Shown in pieces: positions 41,825 through 53,400 of a stretch of DNA of 64,000 bases; position 1 is the stretch's first letter; the number at the start of each line of letters is the position of its first letter. The notes beneath the pieces were generated by a model. The model was not told the origin of the DNA, ran no database searches, and saw only the letters and a program-made list of their open reading frames with translations. The stretch is from NCBI GenBank assembly GCA_037951105.1, contig JBAMJV010009764.1:78644-142643 (forward strand), written 5' to 3'. This DNA is from Echinarachnius parma (lineage: Eukaryota > Echinodermata > Echinoidea > Clypeasteroida > Echinarachniidae). A program made the position numbers and the translations under genes.

Positions 41825-44800
41825 CAGTGGTGTATAGACAGGTTCTTACACCTGGGGAGGGGGGGGGGGGGATGATTTGCCGTTCACCGGACCAATACCA
41901 ATTTGTTCGCGCCCGAGACCGCCTGCCAAATTTGTTCAAGACCAAGGAAATTGCTTGAAAGTCCTCTCAGTGGGGGGGGGGGGGGGGGGGGCAAAACCTA
42001 TGGGGGCTCACGATTTGTGTGTGTAGGAGCTCATGCCCCACCACACTCACAGTGCTGCCAACTTTGAGCCAGATGTGAGAGCGAGACATTGCAAGGAGCG
42101 AAGCGACCAAGCCCGAGGGAGCGAAGTGACTGAGCGGGGGAGGGGGTGGAAGGGGTGGGAGGGGGTGTCCCCCATCCCACGGTAGGGAGCTTTTGCATTT
42201 TTGGACTTGATATTGTGCAATCTGGTGCTTACCTAGATAGGAATTATTCGGGCTTAACATTGACTTTAACTGGGAAAGCGTATTATGATTTGATCGACCA
42301 GAAATTTTAAATATATTTTCACGAAGAAAACAAATAATTGACACACTAATAAATATGCACCCCAACACACACACAAATATTGTATTTATATTTAGCGTCA
42401 TACACAGACCCAACATCATCATATGCCACATAAACATATATGTGATTACAAATTAAGTATACATTTATCATATTAGTGATTGCGATCATGATAGTGATAT
42501 TACTTGACGGAAAAGATAAATACATCTATAAAACTGTTCGCCACTATTGTTAAGTATGATTCTTTTATCGATACAATCATGAATTATAATACATTTTATG
42601 CTTTGTATAGTAAGGGTGCATGAAAATGATTAGTATTGTAGATTAAAGTGTTTGCCTATATTTTATTAGGCATTTAGCGGTTGCAGTACCAATTTGATGA
42701 AAACGTAGTACAGTGTTCCCACTTATACTCATATACCAGCCCTTTATTAGATAAGTAATAATATTCAAATTAGATATGAAGATATTTGCATATACATTGT
42801 AAGACTTTATATACATAAGTGTGGTATGGATTTAATGAAAATATACCAGTTAGAAAAACAACATGGGTTTTTTTTATAATTCCTTAATCATATTATTGTA
42901 GAATAAGTTGTATACCTTTATTTTCTTGGGCCTGATACAGTAGTATATATTAACTAAGTATACTGATCTTGTTTAAACAACAATACCTAGACATTCGTTA
43001 AAGAATATTATTCAGTTTTTTGTAGATAGCTTAATCAAATTATTTTTAGATGAAGTGTATGCCTACATTTTCTATAAATATATATTTGCTATAATTCCTA
43101 TATTTTCAAGTTGTTCCTGGTAATGTTTCTAATTTTGTTGTCACAAACAAAAAATGGTTTTGGTATTTCTTCTCGGGTTTGAGATGATATATTCTAGATG
43201 CTAATACAATTTGAATTTAAAATATATAAATAGCGTTGTTTTCATAGTGGACATTTTATGAGTTCCATGTGGATTAAATGCATGAGTAGTTTAATCATGT
43301 ACTTAGCCAAAGATGTGATAATCATGAGATACTCATACCCATGTTTAGAATGTTAGTTTCATTTCTAATAACAATAATACATCATAGAGTTGTATTATCA
43401 TATTGAATCGCATAGCGGACTCCATATTCTTGATATGTAGCTGAATAATCTGCAATACCATTACACTGATTTAGTATTAACGAAAGTTTTATTCAAAGGT
43501 ATTGTAACGTTTGATTGGAGCGCAACTAAAGATATATTCTCATCATAGAAATGTGTTATTTGCCTTTTTAGAGTTGGATGCTCTTGACAAAGAATACTTG
43601 TGTAGTAAAGAAATACTCCCCAATTTTGTCACGGTACATGGTTATCATGAATTGAATTGAATTGAATTGGTACTAACCTCAATTGAAAACTGACACAATA
43701 ATTGTATTCTTACGGAGTAATAAAAGCCTGAATTATGTATTCAAATCGAAAATAATAATCTGAACTCTCGACTGAAATCGTTTAGTGTCATACACAGTTC
43801 AAACACATTATGATATGCCACATTACGTATGATCCAACAACATTATACAGATATTGACTGTCTAGAGGGGCAATATAACATTTGAGATCCTCGAGGGAAG
43901 TTATATTTTTGTCGAGGGACATTATATTTTTCCGAAGCGCGTAGCGCTGAGGAAGAACATAGTATTCCGAGACAAAAATATAACTGCCCAAGGGAAATGA
44001 AATGTTATATGGTTCCCGAAGGAAAAGAGTCCATATCTGTTATATTATGATGACCTGTATAGATACAAATCAAGATAAATAGAAATTTGGTGTTGAAATA
44101 AAATTATAGACAAGGGAAAATCATGAAATTAAATCGAAATCCTTCCAGTAAAACAGACGTGTCGAAATGCTGCGCAAAATGCTCCTTTATTCGACCCTTC
44201 CTTTCAAATTTACTTTCGGATCGCGCAATCTCCGTAGAAAGCTTGACAACGCTGCGCGTGCCAGGATGCTAAAACGCGCAAAATTGTTCATTGTCATACC
44301 TATTGTTACGTCATACCTCTGGATATAACGGCGTTATATTCAGAGGTATGACGTAATTTACGTCATGAATGAAATATAACGCTTCTCATCCTTGTAGTGA
44401 TGGTCACGTGACAGCATTTTGACCAATCGCACATCAGTATCTATATAGGTCATATAATATAGCCTATTGCCAATAATGAGTCCCGAGGGGCGAAGCTACC
44501 GAGGGCTGGGGCAGAGCCAAATAGGGAGGGATTGGGAGGGGGTATCCCCCTCCCACGGAGAAGATTTTGCATATTATGTACTTGAAATTATGCAATTTGG
44601 TGCATGTCACACAAGCAGCCAGAGCAATGCCAGCCTACACTGGAACTACGTGGCCCGGTATACAGAAAAAAAAAACTCACCCCAGACCATACGCAAGTTA
44701 CACAACAAACTGAGATAATCTGTTTGGGCGCGAAGCGCGCAGCGAAAATTGAAAGTGGATGATTGTATACATTACTTTTTGAACGTTAGATTTAACAAGA

Positions 44801-44987
44801 ATTAGCTCATACAACTAATGTTTTCTTTCCCACTCGTATACAGATACACACAAACAAAATATATCCTTCCCTAAAATCGGGGGGGGGGGGGATGATTGTA
44901 CATGTCATCCCCCACCTTGTGATGTGGGGGGGGGGGGGGGGTGCATACCCCTCACCCCCCCCCCCCCCCCTGTTGTCTACGCCCCTG
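41825..44987. mobile_element. hAT-like composite element, family A, 3163 bp
   Basis: Ends CAGTGGTGTATAGACAGG and TGTCTACGCCCCTG, with G/C runs just inside both ends, flanked by a perfect 8-bp duplication CATATATG (41817-41824, 44988-44995). No transposase is visible. The interior from about 41967 contains reversed family-B-like sequence (GGGGGCTCACGATTTGTG), so it is probably a small element enlarged by insertions. It also carries two hairpin regions (43868-44020; 44305-44356). Confidence 0.85.
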
Positions 44988-45075
44988 CATATATGACATG
45001 GTTAAGCCCGATTATAACACGTTTTGCCCGAAAATGAGGTGTTTTTTGCCCGAATATGGTAGTTTTCAAAACTCC

Positions 45076-47172
45076 AGGGGGAGGGGGGCCTGGAGCGCAA
45101 ATATATATACCTCAAAATAAACTAAGAAAGTATACAATCCAATTTAATATGGTAGTATATTTTGACGTCTACTTTATTGTATCACCATTTTAATGTTAGT
45201 TACAAAATAAAATACTTGCGGGGTGTGAAAATTGAAAAGAAAAAAAAGAGGTGTATTTCTACACCCCAATGCTTTTTAATCCACTAACTACCCCTTCTAT
45301 CGAATGGAACGTGCTATTGATGGGAGTGCACTTGACTATCTTCAGTATGTGCCATTCTATGTTAGTACCGTGTGGCGATAGTATAACATCGTGTACTTCT
45401 CTGGTATATAATTGAGGTGAGTCATTCAAATTGTCCTGTAACATTCGATACACGTCTCATTGATATATCGATGTATTGTGTTTCCTTATTATATATTAAG
45501 ATGCGATAACTAGTCTGAATAACGGAGCTATTGAATGTGGTATACGGTTTTCCTTGAAGATGACTTTATAGTTATCGCATTACAAAGTTAAATTCGATGG
45601 GAGCCCTGATATCGATGGCGGTCACAGCGGAAAGACCGAACCCAAACCGTTAAAATCGGGGTCGTTCGGGGTGATGTCAATTATTTTAGCGTTTGACGAA
45701 TGTTTGTTTAGCCTTGCCCTTGCGTCGGTCTTTATATACAACACGTCCGAATTCAGTGTACATTCGGCATTGGGACACACAACCAGATCGAACCCATAGA
45801 GATGCCCCATTTCATACAACTTTTGCATTATTATGTCAAATTTATGAATCAAATTTATTTGTGTAAGTGCGACGTTTCACCGATGTCTATCGGCTTCTTC
45901 TGGCAACCCGCCCACTTACACACGTAAGTTTAGTCCATAATTTGATTTTTACATGTTGATACCTACTTCGACTGGATAAGTGAGAATATACATCAACTTA
46001 TTCTTTGCATTAGCATGATTAGTGTTGTAAGTGTCCAATGATTGTAAATACCATGGTAACAGCTGCAACGCTCCATGCTGATTGGTTGTGGACCTATAAC
46101 ATGTAAATGTTTTAGTTAAAATAATTGGACACTTACACAATTGTAAAAGTTTTATGAAATGGGGCACAGATCGAACTCAAACCGACACCAGATCGATTCC
46201 AGAATCCAAACTGACACAAAACGGAACCCAAATCGATGAATTCGGCGTGGCGTCCCTTTGCTGTCGGTTTCAGTTCGGTCTATCGTCAGTATTTCTTTGG
46301 GCTCGATGCGGTTTGGATTCGAACTCGCAGATTTGACGAAGTGGATTATTTCGAGCGCATCTGAAATAATATAGGATTTTTCGGTCAATTTCGTAAGTTG
46401 GCCACACGTAATTAATTTTGTGTGCATTCAATGTCATACCTTGAACATACCTTGAAGGCCACACCTCACCATCTTCATCGTGAGAGTAGATAGTTAAGCG
46501 TGGCAGGGTTTAGGGGGCACATTTGAGCCCATTTTAAAAACCCAAGTTGGATAGCTGTTTCTTAAAACTTAGGAGTGAGGGGGTTGGACTACACTTTGTG
46601 GGAGTTTGTTCCATATGTTGACAACCCTTTGACTGTAGAAGTTTTTCCTGACATCCAGCCTGCTTCTGAACTTTGTGAGCTGCATTTTGTATATACTACA
46701 AATTCGTTTTTTTAGCATTTTAATTCATATAACGATCTTTCAAAAACATTTCGTTTACATTCGATTTAAAACGTGCTTCGTAAAGATTAATTGTCATTTT
46801 AGAAAATGTGCGATTACCTAATACCGCCTTCCGTGAATTCCGTTGGCTAAATTAAATGCTAATAGTGTGTTATTTTTTATTTTAATGCTATAAGTGCTAA
46901 ATCACTTGACCGAAAAGCTAAATTAAAATAGAATGAAGAAAATTTAATTTTGAACAACATTTTTATGCCCTCAGCTTAATTTCGTGAATTTGAATGAACC
47001 GCTTATCAATACGAATTAAAAATTTGGCCGGGAAACCTTTATTTAACGCCACTGATAATCTATAGTCGATAAAGAATTTACAATTTTACCAACTTTGATA
47101 CCCCTTCTACACTTCTCCGATGTATTAAAACCTATTATTATAGATTGCATAATTGTATCGACATCGTACAGC
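45076..47172. other. Intergenic sequence upstream of the deiodinase-like gene
   Basis: Should hold the promoter; I see no TATA box or CpG-rich start region. An inverted pair with TGCCCCATTTCAT/ATGAAATGGGGCA lies at about 45795-46165. Nothing coding is supported. Confidence 0.4.
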
Positions 47173-47403
47173 ATGGATCCCGACGAGTGTGGCAAAGACG
47201 GTGGCAGTCCGGAAGTCCATCCGATGCCGTTGACCGCTACTCCTGGTCAAGACCCTCAAAGGTACCCAAAGTTCTTCGGTGAACCCTCGAAAGCCGTCGA
47301 AGTCCTCCGGGAATACGAGCGACAGCTGTTTTCTGACGAGACCCAGAAAACGTTCGATGAGAGACTGGATTTTTCGGACCCCGACGTTCTGGTGAAAGTT
47401 AAG
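47173..47403 (+). CDS. DIO: Deiodinase-like exon 1
   Basis: 77 codons, phase 0 out, donor AAG|GTATGC. It encodes a charged, hydrophilic N-terminus (YPKFFGEPSKAVEVLREYE and TFDERLDFSDPDVLVKVK) with no signal peptide or membrane helix. The 5' untranslated sequence is AT-rich and I could not place a promoter. Confidence 0.75.
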
Positions 47404-50400
47404 GTATGCTAGACCGAAATAATCAGTCATTCTCTTCCGTTTGCTGTTTACTCAGGATCACTACTACCACAGAGTAACTATATTTTTACAAAAAGAAATT
47501 CAACATTGAAAGAATATTTGTGCCCAATTAACGTAAATCATTCAAAAATATATATCAATTATTATTTTTCAACATGCGCCAATAAAAAAATTTAAAAATA
47601 AAAATTTTGGAAGGAGCTAATTTAATAATATTTGGAAGATCATTCCATAAAGGTATGCATGCTTTGCTTTTAAAGATTGTCATTCGTGGTGATGCTAAAC
47701 CGTGGGTCGCCATTTTAAACTATACTGTATCGGTAAGCGTGTGCCAACCTGGTCTCTCATCTAAAATGACTCTATAGGTCATTGTACCACACCGTCTAAA
47801 AAGACCCATATAGTCATTTTAGGTGCACCTGAATATGGTGCCATCTACGTTTGGAAACTGAATGGATCGTTAATGCGTCGCAGAGCCTACTTTTGATTTT
47901 GTCTGCGACTCGAGAGAGACTATCACTCGCGCATAAAATTTCCGACTTGTATAATATACCGACTTATAGCCATTAATCTGACCTATAGCCACTAAATCTG
48001 ACCTATAGCCACAAAATCTGACCTATACTATCTATAGCCACTAATCTGACCTATAGCCACCAAATTAGGGTTAGGGTTATGGTTTAGGTTAGGGTTACAT
48101 ACTGTATCCCCAAAACCCACTGCAAATCAAGCCACTCGCTGTGGCGCAATTGGATGCGTGCTAGCCTAATAATCTAAAGACGCCTAGTTCGATGCTCGCT
48201 CTTACCGTCGCGTCTCTTGCGTAAACTCGTACTCGATATTCGATATTATACAGTTTCCAAACGTAGATGGCAGCATATTCAGGTGCACCTAAAATTACTA
48301 TATGGGTGTTTTTAGAAGGTGTGGTACAATGACCTATAGAGTCATTTTAGACGAGAGAACAGGTTGGCGTGTGCGCACCACATATCGCTGAACCATTGTT
48401 TATCACGCAACGTGCGCAGGGCGTTCGCAAGATGGCACCGCGCATGTGATTTACGAATCCGAACCACATTTAATTATTGTATAGACTAATTCCTTGATAC
48501 CATTCCAAAGTCATGACATTTCTTTTACAGTAGTCGTGTCTTTAATTGCATGTCTCGTATTAGACCGAACATCATATATTCCGAGGGTTGGGTCCACTGA
48601 GAATGTGTCTTGTTTCATTATCATCTTACACTATCGTGTTCCCTTCGTACTAGGGGTTCGTATGACGTCATACTATTAAAGGACCCTCTCCTGGACGAGG
48701 TGGATTTTTCTGTCTAGTCTCGTATGTATTATCCACACTTTGATGAGGGGAAGTGGGTATTTTATGAAATTTCCCATAGTTTGGTGATGCCTGCAAAAGA
48801 GATGTACGAACTTTTCTAAGCTTAAAAGGATCTAGTAACATTGCCAAAATCCTCAAAACTTTAGCGGTTGTCACATACCCCATTGATTCGTATTACTATG
48901 TAAGCAGGGAACAGCTTTCTGTTTTCCAAATTTCTCTTCAGTTATAAAGTTTGATTGACTTATTGAAGCGTTCAAATTCATAATGATCCAGTTGCATTTT
49001 CGCTCATTACTTGGTCATAATTATGACATTCATTTACCATGGAATGTTGACACATCATTCAGTGGACATTTTATCAGGTCAATGCACAAATACACACTTT
49101 ATCAACCAATTGCCAGTTTTTGCACATGTCAGCAAAGTTACTAGATCCTTTTAAATCTGTTTTTAGTTCTTATTGGACTACATTAAAACGCATCATAATA
49201 TCATAAACAGTAAAACATTATTCCGTTGGTTAACATCATTATACTTATAGAAAATCTTGCGTGAAGTATTCGTGAGGACATTGGAGGTGATGGGATTGAG
49301 TCACGTGATCGATCAGGCGACCTCGCTCGGCATGTTCGGTGAATCCAAGTTCGTGTACATTCCAGCAATAATGCACATGGCCTATGGAGACTGTCCCGAG
49401 GTGAGGTTCATGACGATATAATCAGCACATTCATGAAAACAATATTGATATTCACACTTTCTCTACACTCACACTCCCACTCCCTTGTCCCATGTTATAA
49501 GTCATCTTCTTTGTGTGTATTCCCTCCAATCTCAGCCACGTTTGATTGGCCACTCACAACCTCTTTAGTCTCTGCCCCTTTCGCCTTTCTCAGCTGTATG
49601 CATGTGTTCGTATTATTATGTTCTGTATCATTTGGCCTATTAAGAAGATTCTGCTAGGATCGAAAATGTAGGCCCTATAACAATATTGTGACAGTTTCCA
49701 ACATTTATATTTTTATGACACAGAATACGTAAATCCCCTTATTGTTTCGTATTATCAGTAAATCAACATGAAGTTTATATAATATCCCGGTCACATATCA
49801 ACGGATTGCGCAAACGGATGTCAAACGGAGAGCTAAATTGTCTATGTTTTGCATAGGCGCCGGAAGTGGGGGGGGGGGGGGGGGGCCGCCCCCCCCCAAT
49901 CCAAAAAGTGGGGGGGGGGGGGGGGGGGGGGGGGCAAAACGCGTTTTTGCCCCCCCCCCAAACCCCCCCCCCCCCCCCCCCCCCCAGATTATCTCAATTT
50001 GTTGTGTAACTTGCGTATGGTCTTGGCCATGGGGTGAGTACTTTTTCTGTACCGGGCCACGTATAGTTCCCGTGTAGGCTGGCATTGCTCTACCTGCTTG
50101 TGTGACGTGCACCAAATGCACCATTTTAAAAGTATATAAATGCAAAATCTTCCCCGTGGGAGGGGGATACCCCCTCCCAAACCCTCCCCCTCTGGCTCTG
50201 CCCCAGCGGCCCTTGGTCGCTTCGCTCCCTCGGGCATGTCGGGACTCATTCTTGGCTGTAGGCTATGTTGTTGGATCATACATAATGTGGCATATGGTAT
50301 ATGTTGGAACTGTGTATGACACTAAATACAATATTTTGTGTGCGTTGGGGTGCATATTTATTAGTGTGTCAATTATTTGTTTTCTTCGTGAAAAATATAT

Positions 50401-53400
50401 GACATTTCTGGTCGATCAAATCATAACACGCTTTCCCAGATACAGTTAATCATAAGCCCGAATTTCCTATCTAGGTATGCACCAGATTGCACAATTTCAA
50501 GTCCAAAAATGCAAAAGCTCCCTACCGTGGGAGGGGGGACACCCCCCCCCCCCCCCGCTCAGTCACTTCGCTCCCTCGCAATGTCTCAATCTCACCTCAT
50601 CTCTGGCTCAAAGTTGGCAACCCTGTGAGTGTGCATGGTTGGGCATGAGCCCCATCACAACAAAAATCGTGAACCTATTTAGGTCTTTGCCCCCCCCCCC
50701 CCCCCCCCCAATCCAAAACTGCTTCCGGAGCGCCTGGTCCCCCACCCCCTCCTCCTCCCCACGATGTGTACGCATATTAAGATGATATTATACATCATTT
50801 GTGGGGAGCCTTGCTCTGTGCCAGACAGTATAACATTACACCCTAAACAAAAATACAGTTTTATCATGTTTATTGTGGTGCGTAACATTCTTTTTAGCAG
50901 CTAATCATGATTTGTCTTACCAAAATGATAATCGAATCGCCGAATATATACAGACAAGGCAATTAATAAAACATTATGAAAAATTAACAGCTGCCGGTGG
51001 AACGAAATACCTGTTCCTTTCTAGCTTTTGCAATCCTCATAGAATTAATGCAGGCCCAACCAGGCTCCCATAGGCAATGGGTTAATATCCCCGACAATAA
51101 CAGAATAATATGTTATTGTCGGGAATAATATCCCATTGCCTATCGGAGCCTGGTGGGTCAATATTATTGTCTGAAGGTGGGTAAATAATGTTGTGTTTGG
51201 CTGCCAAGAAAACTTGTTTTGCGCTCATGCGCTGCATTTTATATGTATCAATATAAACATGGAATAAAATACGGTTTCCAAATTTCTCAATTATTTGTTT
51301 TCTTCGTGAAAAATATATTTAACATTTCTGGTCGATCAAATCATAACACGCTTTCCCAGATACAGTTAATCTTAAGCCCGAATTTCCTATTTAGGTATGC
51401 ACCAGATTGCACAATTTCAAGTCCAAAAATGCAAAAGTCACTTCGCTCCCTCGCAATGTCTCACTCTCACCTCAGCTCTGGCTCAAAGTTGGCAACCCTG
51501 TGAGTGTGCATGGTTGGGCATGAGCCCCTACACAAAAAAATCGTGAGCCCCTTTAGGTCTTTGCCCCCCCAATCCAAAACTGCTTCCGGCGCGCCTGATG
51601 TTTTGTACATGAAGCAATGGAAACGACTTTCATCACCGGATAATTTAATTTCGCAAATTGTCTATTCGTTGGGCATACGTTTCCGATATCCATTGATATC
51701 TGACCGGGCCATTATACAATGAAATAAGGAGACTCAAACACATAGACGGCGAGTTGGTTACGAATTAATAAAGGAATAGCCTAAATATTTCGATTTCGAA
51801 GATTTCGATCGAGTTTTTGAACAAACTTAATGTTATTCTGTTTTTGTTATGCAACATGCACATAATTATGTTAACAAGTATTTTATAACCTATGGATATA
51901 GCCGGGATGAGTGAGTTATGGGGTAGTTCAAATTCATGTACAGCTAATTCAGAAACACATTTGTTCAATTTGTTAGTCACCCTCTGGACGACTGACGAAT
52001 AGTGTGGCCAACTAAGCTAAACTAAGCTATTGTCTTCACATGCTCCACCTGCAATAGAGAGAGAGACCATTGATTCATTGGACCAAATTCTCATCAGTGA
52101 CTCAACTTGAGCCTGGCCTAAAAAGACAAAGACTACCGGTATTAAACAAGTTAATCCACTTTGCACCAGCATACATATTTTCTCGTTGCTATACGATCCC
52201 CGGAGATATTATAATGGTTTTCTTTCATTATCCAGTCAATCCCTTGAGTTCTGATTAATGGCATCTGGACAATAGGCCCTTTGAAATTCAGTCATAGTAT
52301 AGTCGGTCATCAGCCGAATTGCGTCCTGGCTCATCCTGGACACTGTATTGCTGATTGATGTAAGCAGAACACAAGGGATTGGCTGGATAATAAAAGGAAA
52401 CCATTAGAATATCTCCGGAGACCATAGCAACAAAACAATAGGTCTGCTGGTGCAAAGGGTCACTGGTAGTCTTTGTCTTTTTAGGCCGAGCTCAAGTTGA
52501 GCCACTGATGATAATTCGGGCCATTGCCTTTAAAGGGTGACTAAATTACAAATGCATGTTGACTTTTGTTGATCTGTTATAATGAATACATCACATATGT
52601 ACATTTTTGTCATATTTTTAATATTATTTTTTCTCTTATTTTTATTCTACCTGCTAAGATCCACCCCTAAAAAATCCTCCAGCATTGACTTTTATGACAT
52701 CATAATACCATTCAACCATCAGTCAGGTAGATAAACATGAACAAAAGATATGTTCTCACCCACTGAGTACCTTATTGCATTAGCATTGGATGTTTTCATT
52801 GAAACCCTGCTTTTCATGGTGAGTGGGCTTTGTATGAAACATGCAATGCTATTGTGAACAGGTGGTCACTTGATAGGAAGTGACATACCAATGTATTTTG
52901 TTCATCTAGCTGACTGGTGGTTGGATGGTATTATGATGTCACAAAAGTCAATTGCTTCTGGAGGTTTTTGTTTAGGGGTGAAGCTTAGCAGGTAGAATAA
53001 AAGTAATAGAAAAAATATGACAAAAATGTACATAAAATAGTCAACAGATATGTGATGTATTCATATTACAGATCAACAAAAGTCAACATGCGTTTGTAAT
53101 TTAGTCACCCTTTAATGTTAAACATGATGTAACTAAAAAGAGGGGGGTAATTATGGCTTTCTCCAACTATAGTGTATAGGTTATTTTAACCTGTCCCTCG
53201 ACATCAACACAAAATAACAACAGTGCAAACTAGACCAGTTAACATGAAAACACAAACAGAGCTGTGTATAGTAACCACCGAAGAAAAACAAGAAAAGTGG
53301 TCGCCGTAGACATGCGACCTCTACAAACTAGTGCACACTATTACAGACAGCTATACAGGGTTCTCCAAAAAAAACGGAACGGGGCACTTCCCAAAATATA

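Larger units (their letters stand above)
47738..48374. repeat. Foldback element in deiodinase-like intron 1
   Basis: Arms 47738-47861 and 48249-48374 are complementary (GACTCTATAGGTCATTGTACC, CACCTGAATATG, ACGTTTGGAAACTG). The centre holds a CTATAGCCACTAAATCTGAC repeat block and a tRNA-like sequence. Confidence 0.8.

Noticed and set aside
47095-47172. Upstream in-frame ATG of the deiodinase-like gene
   Set aside because: Poor initiation context (T at -3, A at +4). The ATG at 47173 has A at -3 and G at +4. The extra residues are not a convincing membrane anchor.
49798-50785. Several Pro/Gly-rich frames of 60-115 codons on both strands
   Set aside because: They come from long C and G runs inside a family B element; no codon usage or domain supports coding.
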